A stretch of 64,000 nt of DNA, from the NCBI GenBank assembly GCA_013214545.1, contig JABSQB010000005.1:62001-126000 (forward strand). Reading direction: 5' to 3'. Position numbers and translations under genes: made by a program. The first letter of the stretch is position 1, and each line of letters opens with the position of its first letter. Positions 51,939 through 60,972 of the stretch are shown here, one piece after another. Source of the DNA: Henriciella sp. (GTDB lineage Bacteria; Pseudomonadota; Alphaproteobacteria; Caulobacterales; Hyphomonadaceae). The notes beneath the pieces are model-generated. The model searched no databases. It saw only the letters and a program-made list of their open reading frames with translations, and was not told the DNA's origin.

Positions 51939-53405
51939 ATGAAAATTACATTCACTGACGCTTCTAAGTCGGAAATCGTCGGATTTATTGTTGATGAGGG
52001 TGGAAAATTGCCCGCGGCCGCTCAGGCGCTCGATGACGAAACAGGGGGGCTGCTAAATGAGGCCGCAAATTCAGGTCGATTCAGTGGCAAAAGCGGTCAG
52101 CAAGCATTTGTCGTCCTGCCAAAAGGCAGCAGCGCTAAACGCGCCGCCTTGATCGGAGGCGGAAAGGCCAAAGGGCGCGATGATCGCGCTTGGGAACGCA
52201 TTGGCGCGAGTGCCTATAAAGCGCACTCGAATAGCGGGTTCAAATCCCTCGACCTGCATATTGATGCCGCTGACAACGCTGCGCGCACCGCGCTTGGCGC
52301 CAAGCTTGCGGCATATCGCTTCGACACATACCGCACCAAGCTAAAGACCGAGGATAAGCCGAGCCTCAACGCGCTGAACCTGGTCACCGAAGACACCAAA
52401 ACCGCGAAGACGGCATTCAAGCCCCTCGATGCTGGCGCAGACGGCACCTATCTGGCGCGTGATCTCGTCAATCTGCCGCCGAATGACCTTTACCCCGCAA
52501 GCTATGCCGCGCGGATCGAAGAGCTCGCCGAGCACGGCCTCGAAATCGAGGTCCTGGGCGAGAAAGAACTGGCCAAGCTTGGCATGAATTCCATGCTCGG
52601 CGTCGGGCAGGGCAGCGTCAAAGAATCAAAGCTCGCAATCATGCGCTGGAATGGCGGCAAGGATGGCGACGCGCCGGTCGCGCTGGTTGGCAAAGGCGTC
52701 TGTTTCGATACAGGCGGCATCTCGCTCAAGCCAGGTGCCGGGATGGAAGATATGCGTGGCGATATGGGCGGATCTGCCGCGGTTGTTGGCGCCATGCTGG
52801 CGATCGCCAAACGCAAGGCCAAAGCCAATGTCGTCGGCCTGGTTGGCCTGGTCGAGAATATGCCGGATGGCGATGCGATCCGCCCGGGCGATATTTTGAA
52901 ATCGGCTTCGGGTCAGACGATTGAAGTACAGAACACGGACGCTGAGGGCCGCCTCGTGCTCTGCGACGTGCTCTGGTATGTGCAGGAGCATTACAAGCCC
53001 ACCGCCATTGTCGACCTTGCGACTTTGACGGGCGCCATTGTTATTGGTCTCGGTCACCACCATGCGGGTCTGTTCACCAATGATGATAAGCTGTCTGATC
53101 AGCTCACCGCGGCGGGTCTCGCCGAAGGCGAGCGGGTCTGGCGTCTGCCGCTGGGGCCTGAATATGATCGCCAGCTGAAGTCAAAATTCGCAGACATGCG
53201 TAATATTGGTGGCCGCGCCGCTGGATCGATTACGGCTGCGCAATTCCTGCAGCGCTTCGTCAATAAAGGGCAAACCTGGGCGCATCTGGATATTGCCGGC
53301 GTCGCCTGGGTTGAAGGCGAAAAAGCCCCAACTGATCCAAGCTGGGCCAGCGGTTTTGGCCCGCGTCTGCTCGATCGCTGGATTGCGGATAATTACGAAG
53401 GCTAG
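51939..53405 (+). CDS. pepA: Cytosol (leucyl) aminopeptidase
   Basis: A 488-residue M17 aminopeptidase with the metal and catalytic motifs VGKGVCFDTGGISLKPGAGMEDMRGDM and VQNTDAEGRLVLCD. It releases N-terminal residues and in some bacteria also binds DNA. I start at ATG 51939, which has GGAG about 8 bases upstream, rather than 33 bases earlier. holC follows after 3 bases. Confidence 0.96.
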   Translation: MKITFTDASKSEIVGFIVDEGGKLPAAAQALDDETGGLLNEAANSGRFSGKSGQQAFVVLPKGSSAKRAALIGGGKAKGRDDRAWERIGASAYKAHSNSGFKSLDLHIDAADNAARTALGAKLAAYRFDTYRTKLKTEDKPSLNALNLVTEDTKTAKTAFKPLDAGADGTYLARDLVNLPPNDLYPASYAARIEELAEHGLEIEVLGEKELAKLGMNSMLGVGQGSVKESKLAIMRWNGGKDGDAPVALVGKGVCFDTGGISLKPGAGMEDMRGDMGGSAAVVGAMLAIAKRKAKANVVGLVGLVENMPDGDAIRPGDILKSASGQTIEVQNTDAEGRLVLCDVLWYVQEHYKPTAIVDLATLTGAIVIGLGHHHAGLFTNDDKLSDQLTAAGLAEGERVWRLPLGPEYDRQLKSKFADMRNIGGRAAGSITAAQFLQRFVNKGQTWAHLDIAGVAWVEGEKAPTDPSWASGFGPRLLDRWIADNYEG

Positions 53406-53408
53406 AAC

Positions 53409-53879
53409 ATGAGTGAGGCCCAAAAGCCCGAATGGTGGTTCTACCATTTGCAGCGCACGACGCTGGAACGGGCGGTTGGGCCTTTGCTTGAGAAGTGTCT
53501 TGAGCGCGGGTGGCGAGTCCTGGCGGTCAGTCCGGACATCACCCGCCGCGCGGCGCTGGATGAGGCGCTTTGGACTTATGATGACCAAAGCTTCCTGCCG
53601 CATGGCCAGGCCGAGGCGGAGGGCCTGGAGCCCGCGCAGCAACCGATCCTGATCAGCGATGCAACGGAGAACCTTAATGAGGCGGCCGTGGTGTTGCTAA
53701 TGGACGGCGTCGACATGCGCGCCGATGCCGCTTTCGAACGCTGCATGGTCATGTTCGATGATGGCGATCAGGCCGCACGTCAGAAGGCGCGGGAACAATT
53801 CAAAGCAGCGAAGGATGCCGGACTGACCGCGCGCTACTTCCAGCAGGCGGGACGCGGATGGAAGGAGGCGGGCCAATGA
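53409..53879 (+). CDS. holC: DNA polymerase III subunit chi
   Basis: A 156-residue HolC: WWFYHLQRTTLERAVGPLLEKCLERGWRVLAV, then LDEALWTYDDQSFLPHG and PILISDATENLNEAAVVLLMDG. It links the clamp loader to single-strand DNA-binding protein. It follows pepA by 3 bases, the usual partner order, and overlaps the glutathione S-transferase gene by 4 bases. Confidence 0.93.
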   Translation: MSEAQKPEWWFYHLQRTTLERAVGPLLEKCLERGWRVLAVSPDITRRAALDEALWTYDDQSFLPHGQAEAEGLEPAQQPILISDATENLNEAAVVLLMDGVDMRADAAFERCMVMFDDGDQAARQKAREQFKAAKDAGLTARYFQQAGRGWKEAGQ

Positions 53880-54550
53880 TCGAGCTTATTCTTGGCAACA
53901 TGAATTACTCGTCCTGGTCGATCCGTGCGGCGCTTGTCGCGCGCGCTTCTGGATTAGAGATTTCCGAAACCATCCTGCCGCTCGGATTTGATGAAACCCG
54001 TGAGACTTTGATCGAGACGACGGGGTTTCACACCGTACCGGTCCTGAAATCAGGCGAGCTATTGATTCGCGACAGCCTGGCCATCACCGAGTGGATTGCC
54101 GAGCAGGCAGAACCTGGACGGGTCTGGCCGATCGATTCAGGCAAACGGGCGCTTGCACGCTCCATAGTGGCGGAAATGCATTCAGGCTTCCTGCAGATCC
54201 GATCGAGAATGCCCGTCGATATTCGCACCCGTGCGCCAGCACCGGAAATGGATGAGGCGCTGCAATCAGAGATCCAGCGCGTCCTGACCATTTGGACGAC
54301 GTGTCGGAAGAGCTATGCGAGCGATGGCGCGTTTCTGTTCGGCGACTGGTCCGCCGCCGACGCGTTTTTTGCGCCAGTGGTTACGCGGTTTCGAACCTAT
54401 GGATATGATTTGGACGGCACCGCCGCCGAATACGCGAGCGCTGTTTGGGAAACCGACTTGCTGAAACAGCTACGCCAGCAGGCTGAGGCCGAACCGTGGG
54501 AGATTGAAATGGGCTTCCTTGGACCGGCGCGCGCCTGGGTCCAGGAATGA
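53876..54550 (+). CDS. Glutathione S-transferase family protein
   Basis: A 224-residue GST. The thioredoxin-like N-terminal domain has LILGNMNYSSWSIRAALVARASGLE, whose serines stand at the usual catalytic position, TVPVLKSGELLIRDSLAITEWIAE as the glutathione-binding region, and an all-helical C-terminal domain with FLFGDWSAADAFFAPV. I start at ATG 53876, which overlaps the holC stop, with GGAGG 7 bases upstream. The electrophile substrate is unknown. Confidence 0.9.
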   Translation: MIELILGNMNYSSWSIRAALVARASGLEISETILPLGFDETRETLIETTGFHTVPVLKSGELLIRDSLAITEWIAEQAEPGRVWPIDSGKRALARSIVAEMHSGFLQIRSRMPVDIRTRAPAPEMDEALQSEIQRVLTIWTTCRKSYASDGAFLFGDWSAADAFFAPVVTRFRTYGYDLDGTAAEYASAVWETDLLKQLRQQAEAEPWEIEMGFLGPARAWVQE

Positions 54551-54736
54551 TCAGTGCTTCTCGCCAGCGGGTTTTGTGATCAGCGTGATCACGAGCACGA
54601 TGAGCATCAAAACCCCATAGCTGCCCGCGACTTTGAACGTATGCGCCGGTAACTCACCCGTCCACAAGAAGTAGAGGCCATATCCAGCGGCGATCAGCAC
54701 CGCGATGGCCAACATCATTCGTAGCGTTCCGCCCAT
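54551..54736 (-). CDS. Small two-helix membrane protein, 61 residues
   Basis: Two membrane segments (about residues 7-25 and 36-54) flank a short loop (WTGELPAHTFK). The protein ends KPAGEKH. AGGAG lies just before ATG 54736. It is not a recognised family. It is convergent with the GST gene, with no gap between stops. Confidence 0.65.
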   Translation of the reverse strand: MGGTLRMMLAIAVLIAAGYGLYFLWTGELPAHTFKVAGSYGVLMLIVLVITLITKPAGEKH

Positions 54737-54886
54737 GATCGTCTCCTGTAATGCCGGATCAGGGTACCAGACTTGCAAACGGATATGAAGAATGGGTGTA
54801 ACTGTGCATGCAGCTGTTGCCGCCATTCGATTGCGTCGCTATAGGCGCGCCAAGTTCTGATTATTTGATAGTTACAGGAGCCTGAC

Positions 54887-55309
54887 ATGGCTGGAACGCG
54901 TACTTTTTCGATCATCAAGCCAGACGCCACTGCGCGCAATCTGACCGGTGCGATCAATAAAGTGATTGAAGAGGGTGGTCTGCGCATTGTTGCTCAGCGC
55001 CGCATCCACATGACGCAAGCGCAAGCTGAGCGTTTTTACGACATCCACAAAGAGCGCCCGTTCTTTGGTGAGCTGGTTGAGTTCATGACCTCAGCCCCAG
55101 TTGTGGTTCAGGTTCTGGAAGGCGAAAACGCCGTCGCCCGCTACAGAGACGTCATGGGCGCGACCAATCCTGCCGAGGCCGCTGACGGCACCATCCGCAA
55201 GCTGTTCGCGCAGTCGATTGGCGAAAACTCAGCCCACGGCTCAGACAGCGACGAGAATGCAGCGATCGAAATCGCGCAATTCTTCAGCGAAGCGGACATT
55301 GTCGGCTAG
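54887..55309 (+). CDS. ndk: Nucleoside diphosphate kinase
   Basis: A 140-residue Ndk with [18 protein letters not shown] and the phospho-accepting H117 in NSAHGSDS. It balances nucleoside triphosphate pools. AGGAG lies 7 bases upstream. The terminator at 55334 follows. Confidence 0.97.
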   Translation: MAGTRTFSIIKPDATARNLTGAINKVIEEGGLRIVAQRRIHMTQAQAERFYDIHKERPFFGELVEFMTSAPVVVQVLEGENAVARYRDVMGATNPAEAADGTIRKLFAQSIGENSAHGSDSDENAAIEIAQFFSEADIVG

Positions 55310-55333
55310 GCAACAAGTATTTCTGATGGATCG

Positions 55334-55363
55334 AGCCGCTCTCAGACCGGGAGCGGCTTTTTC
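55334..55363. terminator. Terminator shared by ndk and the 3' coding end of purN
   Basis: AGCCGCTC pairs with GAGCGGCT around a 9-base loop, followed by TTTTT on the plus strand. On the minus strand the same bases encode the last codons and stop of purN (stop at 55344-55342), so the hairpin is partly coding. Confidence 0.85.
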
Positions 55364-55947
55364 TTTGACAAGATCTCACGTGCTGCGAGCGCCGTCGCGC
55401 GCGGATAGAGCTGGTGTTCTTCGCCAAGCACGCGGGCCGCGAGATCGTCTGCCGTATCCCCGTCGAGAATCGGGACGCGCGCCTGGGCGATGACCGCGCC
55501 TTCATCGACACCTTCCGTGACCCAGTGGACCGAACAGCCGGCTTCCTCGTCGCCTGCATCCAGCGCGCGTTGGTGGGTGTTCAGACCGGGATACTTGGGC
55601 AGCAGGGAGGGATGAATATTGATCATGCGACCTTCCCATTGCTGCACGAACCAGGGCGTCAGGATGCGCATAAAGCCCGCCAGCACGACCATCTCAACCT
55701 CATGCTCGATCAAGACCGCGTGGAGCGCGCGTTCGAACGATTCCCGGTCTTGCCCGAACGGCTTGTGATCAACCGCCACGGCGGCAAGACCTACCTTCGC
55801 GGCGGTTTCGAGGCCTTTTGCATTCGGGCGATTGGAGAGAATGAGTACCGGTTCAGCCGGATAGCCGTCTGTCTGCGCCGCCTGAAGGATCGCTTCCATA
55901 TTGGTGCCGCGGCCGGAAATCAGAATCGCCGTGCGAAGCCGGGTCAT
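55342..55947 (-). CDS. purN: Phosphoribosylglycinamide formyltransferase
   Basis: A 201-residue PurN. It has AILISGRGTNMEAILQ, then VLAGFMRIL, MINIHPSLLPKYPGLNTHQRALDAGD and GCSVHWVTEGVDEG, which contain the catalytic Asn, His and Asp. It performs the third step of purine synthesis with 10-formyltetrahydrofolate. Its start overlaps the purM stop (ATGA). Its last codons form a terminator hairpin. Confidence 0.96.
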   Translation of the reverse strand: MTRLRTAILISGRGTNMEAILQAAQTDGYPAEPVLILSNRPNAKGLETAAKVGLAAVAVDHKPFGQDRESFERALHAVLIEHEVEMVVLAGFMRILTPWFVQQWEGRMINIHPSLLPKYPGLNTHQRALDAGDEEAGCSVHWVTEGVDEGAVIAQARVPILDGDTADDLAARVLGEEHQLYPRATALAAREILSKKKPLPV

Positions 55948-56972
55948 TTTTCTGCAAGGTCGCCAATGATGACAGGGGTTTCGCCGAGGGCGCGCAGCTC
56001 CGCCACGACCGCATCGGCCTCATCAGCAGCGGCAGCGAAAACCAGACCTATACCCATATTGAAGGTGCGGTGCATTTCGTCTTCAGCGATATTGCCTTCG
56101 CGCTGAAGCCAGTCGAAGACCGGAGGGGCACCCCAAGCTGCACGATCGATTCGCGGCGTGAGATGGTCTGGGCACATGCGCGGCGTATTCTCGGTCAGAC
56201 CGCCGCCCGTAACGTGGGCGAGGCCTGTGATCTTGCCCGACTTGATCAGCGGCAACGCGGCGTTGGAATAAAGCCGCGTCGGGGTGAGCAGGGCTTTTCC
56301 GAGGCTTTCCTCATTCGAGAACGGCGCTGCGTCGTCATAAGACAGGCCTGTGCGTTCAACGACCTTTCGAATGAGCGAGTAGCCATTTGAGTGCGGCCCG
56401 CTCGACGAAATGCCAATCAAGACATCGCCTTTGGTCATTTCTGCGAGTTTCGGCAACATTCCCGCGCGTTCCACGGCGCCGACAACGAATCCTGCGAGAT
56501 CGTAGTGGCCAGGCGGGTACATGCCCGGCATTTCAGCGGTCTCCCCGCCAATCAGCGCGCACCCTGCCTGTTTGCAGCCTTCTGCGATACCGGAAATGAC
56601 GCTCTCTGCGATGCCCTGTTCCAGTTTGCCGGTGGCAAAATAGTCGAGGAAAAACAGAGGCTCAGCACCTTGCGCCAGCACATCATTGGCGCACATGGCG
56701 ACGAGATCGATGCCGACAGTGTCGTGAATGCCAGTCTCAAAGGCGAGCATCAGTTTAGTGCCAACCCCGTCGGTTCCGGAGACCAGGACCGGGTCGTGCC
56801 AGCCTTCTTTCTTAAGATCGAATAGCGCGCCGAACCCGCCCAGACCGCCCATAACCCCGGCGCGACGGGTCGCTTTGGCGAGCGGGCCAATGGCTTTGAC
56901 CAGCTCATCGCCTGCCTCAATATCGACACCAGCGTCGCGGTAAGAAAGGGAATCAGATGCGTTTTTCGTCAT
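55944..56972 (-). CDS. purM: Phosphoribosylformylglycinamidine cyclo-ligase
   Basis: PurM, about 342 residues, closing the imidazole ring to make AIR. It has LSYRDAGVDIEAGDELV, GVMGGLGGFGALFDL, LVSGTDGVGTKL, GGETAEMPGMYPPGHYDLAGF and HVTGGGLTENTPR. The start is ATG 56972 or 56990, since neither has a distinct ribosome site. It is coupled to purN. Confidence 0.96.
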   Translation of the reverse strand: MTKNASDSLSYRDAGVDIEAGDELVKAIGPLAKATRRAGVMGGLGGFGALFDLKKEGWHDPVLVSGTDGVGTKLMLAFETGIHDTVGIDLVAMCANDVLAQGAEPLFFLDYFATGKLEQGIAESVISGIAEGCKQAGCALIGGETAEMPGMYPPGHYDLAGFVVGAVERAGMLPKLAEMTKGDVLIGISSSGPHSNGYSLIRKVVERTGLSYDDAAPFSNEESLGKALLTPTRLYSNAALPLIKSGKITGLAHVTGGGLTENTPRMCPDHLTPRIDRAAWGAPPVFDWLQREGNIAEDEMHRTFNMGIGLVFAAAADEADAVVAELRALGETPVIIGDLAEK

Positions 56973-57038
56973 GGCTGCGCGCGTTAGCATGGGCTTTGTC
57001 TGCTGACCAGCGCGGTTCGACGGTTCACGCATGCCCAG

Positions 57039-57055
57039 ACTGTTGTTAGAACAGT
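57039..57055. promoter_or_regulatory. Inverted repeat in the purM / DUF2066 divergent promoter
   Basis: ACTGTT, five bases, AACAGT is a perfect 6+6 dyad 22 bases before the DUF2066 start and 66 before purM. It could be an operator. No known binding protein is implied. Confidence 0.35.
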
Positions 57056-57077
57056 TCGGAGTTTAGAGGACCGCCAT

Positions 57078-58088
57078 ATGATTCGCTTGATCCTGATCGC
57101 CTTCGCGTTTGTTTCTACATCTATTTTAAGCGCTCATGGCCAAAGCCAGGAAGTGTATACAATTCGTGGCATTGCCGTGGATGAACGCGCGCCGACGGTC
57201 GCAGAAGCACAGCAAAAGGCCTTTGCGACGGCAAAGCTGATCGGGGCGCAGCGACTGATTGAGCGCCTGACCTTGCCTGAGGATCGCGCGGCAGCAACGG
57301 ATCTAATCATCGATCAGGTTTTGGCCGATCGCATCGCAGCGGCTGTTGATGTCGAAGAAGAGGTCGCTGGCGCAGGGCGTTATCGGGGCAGCCTCGCCGT
57401 GGTCTATAATCCATCGCAGCTGCGCCTTGCGCTAACGCAGGTAGGCTTGCCGTTTACGGACAGCACCGGTCCAAAAGCGGTCTTGTTCACCACGACGTCA
57501 AATGGAATGGATTTCGCCTGGAACCGAGCCTGGGGAGAGCCGCCAAAAGAGAGCCTAGTTCCGCTTCTTGTGAGCGGCGCTTCGGGATACCGGCCAGATA
57601 CTGATTGGCAGATCCTGACCGATGAAATCTCCCTTTACGGGGCGCAACGTGCCATGTTTGCCAATCTGCGCGGAGGACAAGGCGGATATCTTGTCGATCT
57701 GGTTTCTGTCACCGCTTCTGGTCCGCGGACCATCGGCACGACTCGGCGGGCGCCGACACTCGACAGCGCCGTTGCTGCGGTGGCTGAATTACTCAATGAA
57801 GACTGGAAACGCACCTCGATTGTTCGCGATACGACACGGACATTGATCGAAGCGACGGTCCGTTACACGTCGCTGACCGAATGGAATACACTGCGCGGCG
57901 CGCTTGTGCAGTCGCCGCTCGTCTCCAACTTTCAGACCCGCGCGATCTCCACCGATGGGGCCTTCATCGCATTCGCCTTTGCCGGGGATGGACAGCGGCT
58001 CACCTCAGACCTGCGTGATCGCGGAGTCGTCATCAATGCCGAGGAAATCGGCTGGGTCATGACGTCGGCGATTAGCGGCGGGCAATAG
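57078..58088 (+). CDS. DUF2066 family exported protein
   Basis: A 336-residue protein with a signal peptide (FVSTSILSAHGQ). It has the DUF2066 N-terminal pattern VDERAPTVAEAQQKAFATAKLIGAQRLIERLTLPEDR and the second block LAVVYNPSQLRLALTQVGLPF. The function is unknown. The family is regularly found between purM and hda in proteobacteria, as here. hdaA starts 17 bases downstream. Confidence 0.85.
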   Translation: MIRLILIAFAFVSTSILSAHGQSQEVYTIRGIAVDERAPTVAEAQQKAFATAKLIGAQRLIERLTLPEDRAAATDLIIDQVLADRIAAAVDVEEEVAGAGRYRGSLAVVYNPSQLRLALTQVGLPFTDSTGPKAVLFTTTSNGMDFAWNRAWGEPPKESLVPLLVSGASGYRPDTDWQILTDEISLYGAQRAMFANLRGGQGGYLVDLVSVTASGPRTIGTTRRAPTLDSAVAAVAELLNEDWKRTSIVRDTTRTLIEATVRYTSLTEWNTLRGALVQSPLVSNFQTRAISTDGAFIAFAFAGDGQRLTSDLRDRGVVINAEEIGWVMTSAISGGQ

Positions 58089-58105
58089 GTCAGAGAGCGT
58101 ACTCG

Positions 58106-58774
58106 ATGCCGCCTTCGAGGCAGATCCCGCTGCAATTTCCGGAGGCCAGTCTCAGCTTCGATGACATGTCGATCACAGGGGCCAATCGGGCTGTTTGCGC
58201 CGCGATCAGAACCGTTGAGCGCTGGCCGTATCACGTATTCTGTCTGATCGGTTCCGAAGGGAGCGGGATCACCACGCTGGCCCGCGCCTGGGCGCGCGAA
58301 CGGGATGCGACCTATTTGACCGCAGACGAGTTTGGCAAACTCAATTTGAAAGCGATCGAGGATCTGACCCGTAAAGACGTAGTCATCGACGATGTCGACC
58401 AGATCAAGCGCGCCGATGGGTTGTTGATGTTGCTCAGCGCCTTCAAAAGAACAGGGCACCGCGTATTGCTCGCGGCGCACAGCGCCCCGGCCTCATGGCA
58501 CGTCCAGTCGCCGGATCTGAATTCGCGCTTGCACGCGGCGCCTCTGGCCGAGATTCCGGCGCCGGATGAGGAGCTCATGAGGGCCCGTCTAAAACGCGCC
58601 TTTGCACGTTCTGTCCTCGAACTTCCGGATTCGGTTGAAGACTATCTTGTCACGCGACTGGGGCTGGATTACTCGCTCATCGAGCATTCTGCAGAAATCC
58701 TGGCTGGTGCGAGCGGAGAGCGTCCTCTGACCATCCCGCTGGCGCGAGAGATTTTGGAAGAAGAGCAGAGTTAA
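58106..58774 (+). CDS. hdaA: DnaA regulatory-inactivation protein HdaA
   Basis: A 222-residue DnaA-related ATPase. The N-terminal QIPLQF (6-11) is a sliding-clamp-binding motif, with which Hda proteins dock on DnaN and trigger DnaA-ATP hydrolysis. The P-loop region GSEGSGIT (49-56) lacks the canonical Lys. The Walker B region is VVIDDVDQI (92-100). It has no DNA-binding domain, as expected. It stands between DUF2066 and ppk. Confidence 0.92.
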   Translation: MPPSRQIPLQFPEASLSFDDMSITGANRAVCAAIRTVERWPYHVFCLIGSEGSGITTLARAWARERDATYLTADEFGKLNLKAIEDLTRKDVVIDDVDQIKRADGLLMLLSAFKRTGHRVLLAAHSAPASWHVQSPDLNSRLHAAPLAEIPAPDEELMRARLKRAFARSVLELPDSVEDYLVTRLGLDYSLIEHSAEILAGASGERPLTIPLAREILEEEQS

Positions 58775-58797
58775 GCCACCAAGCTGGGTGAGGGCCT

Positions 58798-60972
58798 ATG
58801 ACCAACCGGGTGAAAACGCCGAAAGACGCCTCCGAGCGATACATCAATCGCGAACTGTCCTGGCTGAAATTCAATGAACGGGTCCTGGAGGAAGCGGAAA
58901 ACAAGTCGCATCCGCTGTTGGAGCGTCTGCGTTTTTTGTCGATCTCGGCGAATAATCTCGATGAGTTCTTCATGGTCCGGTATGCGGGTCTGCGCGAACA
59001 AGCGCGCGCCGGTATTCAAAAGCTCAGCATCGAAGGGCGCACGCCGGGCGAACAGATTCAAGAAATTGAATCGTCGGTTCTGGCTCTGATGAAGGATCAG
59101 CAGTCGTGTTGGAAATCCTTGCGCGCTGAACTCAAAAAGGAACAGATCGAAGTTCTCGCCATGTCCGAGATTAAGCGCTCGGACATGACCTGGTTGGAGG
59201 ATCGGTTCGAGAGCCACATTTTCCCGATCCTGACCCCGCAAGCCGTTGATCCGGCGCATCCATTCCCGTTCATTCCCAATCTTGGTTTCGCCGTCGCGTT
59301 CCAACTCAATCCGGTCAAAGGCAGTACAGGCGAGCCGATGGTCGGTCTGGTGCCGATGCCGGCATTCTCTGCGCGGTTCATCCGTTTGCCGGACAAGAAG
59401 TCTGGGGTGTTGCGATTTGTGCGACTGGAAAGCGTCATCGCGCATTTTCAGCATTTGTTGTTCCCCGGCTTTGAAGCCAACGGGCATTGCGTGTTTCGCA
59501 TCGTCCGCGACAGCGATATTGAGATCGAGGAAGAAGCCGAAGATCTGATCGCAGAGTTTGAAATCCTGCTGAAACAACGCCGCCGGGGGCGGATCGTTCG
59601 CATCCATATCGATTCAGATGGCCCGGAATCGCTGCGAGATTTCGTGGCGCGGGAAATCGGCGCTGAAGCGCGCGATGTCATGCTGCTGGATGGCCTGCTC
59701 GGGATGAAGGATTTGTCCGGGCTGATCATGAATGATCGCCCGGATTTGTTGTTCAAATCGTTCGAGGCCCGCTTCCCGGAGCGCATTCGGGAAATGGGCG
59801 GGGACTGTTTTGAAGCCATCCGCGCCAAGGACATTCTGGTTCATCACCCTTATGAATCCTTCGACGTGGTGGTGCAGTTCATCCGCCAGGCCGCCCGCGA
59901 TCCGAACGTTGTGGCGATTAAACAGACGCTGTACCGGACGACGCTGAACTCGCCGATTGTTTCCGCGCTGATCGAAGCTGCAGAAGAAGGCAAGAACGTC
60001 ACCGCGCTGGTTGAAATCAAGGCCCGGTTTGATGAGGAAACCAATCTGCGCCTCGCCCGCGATCTGGAACGTGCGGGTGTGCAGGTCGTTTATGGCTTCA
60101 TTGATTATAAAACCCACGCCAAGGTATCGCTCATCCTGCGCCGTGAAGGGGCGGAGCTGCGAACCTATACGCATTTCGGCACAGGCAATTATCACCCGGT
60201 GACGGCCAAGATTTATACCGACCTCGCGCTGTTCACCGCCGATCCGGTGATGGGCCGTGATGCCGGGCGGTTGTTCAACTATATCACCGCATACAGAGAT
60301 CCGCCGGAAGAGGGGCCGAAGCTCGAGAAGCTCGTCATGTCGCCATTTGCTATGGAGAGTTTCCTGATCGAGCAGATCAACGCCGAAGCGCGTGCAGCTA
60401 AAGCCGGAAAACCTTCAGGCATCTGGGCCAAGATGAACTCTGTCGTCGACAAGGACGTCATCGACGCCCTGTACAAAGCCAGTCAGGCGGGCGTGCCGAT
60501 CCGCCTCGTGGTGCGGGGCATTTGCTGCTTGCGGCCAGGCGTGCCGGGACTGTCTGAAACGATCCAGGTCAAGAGCCTGGTCGGACGGTTCCTCGAGCAC
60601 TCGCGGATTGTCTGTTTCGCCAATGGCGCCACGCTGCCGTCTGAACAGGCCAAGGTTTATATGTCATCCGCCGACTGGATGGACCGCAATCTCAAACGCC
60701 GGGTTGAGGCGCTGGTGCCGATTGAGGTGCCGACGGTTCATCGACAAGTTCTGAACCAGATTATGGTTGCGAATCTGAATGATGACGAGCAAAGCTGGGA
60801 AATGGGCGCTGATGGAAACTATACCCGGATCACCGCGAGTGAGCCTGATGGCGGGTTCAGCGCGCACAAGTATTTCATGGATAATCCGAGCCTCTCCGGC
60901 CGTGGATCGGCGCTTGTTGTGAGTGAGCCGCCGCGTCTGGCGCCGCGCAAACGCGAACGCAAATCGAAATGA
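58798..60972 (+). CDS. ppk: Polyphosphate kinase 1
   Basis: A 724-residue PPK1. It has an N-terminal domain (YINRELSWLKFNERVLEEAENKSHPLLERLRFLSISANNLDEFFMVR) and two catalytic phospholipase-D-like domains. The motif IDYKTHAKVSLI carries the autophosphorylated His, with FGTGNYHPVTAKIYTD nearby. It makes polyphosphate from ATP. It overlaps ppx by 4 bases. Confidence 0.97.
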   Translation: MTNRVKTPKDASERYINRELSWLKFNERVLEEAENKSHPLLERLRFLSISANNLDEFFMVRYAGLREQARAGIQKLSIEGRTPGEQIQEIESSVLALMKDQQSCWKSLRAELKKEQIEVLAMSEIKRSDMTWLEDRFESHIFPILTPQAVDPAHPFPFIPNLGFAVAFQLNPVKGSTGEPMVGLVPMPAFSARFIRLPDKKSGVLRFVRLESVIAHFQHLLFPGFEANGHCVFRIVRDSDIEIEEEAEDLIAEFEILLKQRRRGRIVRIHIDSDGPESLRDFVAREIGAEARDVMLLDGLLGMKDLSGLIMNDRPDLLFKSFEARFPERIREMGGDCFEAIRAKDILVHHPYESFDVVVQFIRQAARDPNVVAIKQTLYRTTLNSPIVSALIEAAEEGKNVTALVEIKARFDEETNLRLARDLERAGVQVVYGFIDYKTHAKVSLILRREGAELRTYTHFGTGNYHPVTAKIYTDLALFTADPVMGRDAGRLFNYITAYRDPPEEGPKLEKLVMSPFAMESFLIEQINAEARAAKAGKPSGIWAKMNSVVDKDVIDALYKASQAGVPIRLVVRGICCLRPGVPGLSETIQVKSLVGRFLEHSRIVCFANGATLPSEQAKVYMSSADWMDRNLKRRVEALVPIEVPTVHRQVLNQIMVANLNDDEQSWEMGADGNYTRITASEPDGGFSAHKYFMDNPSLSGRGSALVVSEPPRLAPRKRERKSK

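Noticed and set aside
57015-57026. GTTC ... GTTC repeat near purM as a second SOS box
   Set aside because: The spacing is four bases, not the seven required for the alphaproteobacterial LexA site.
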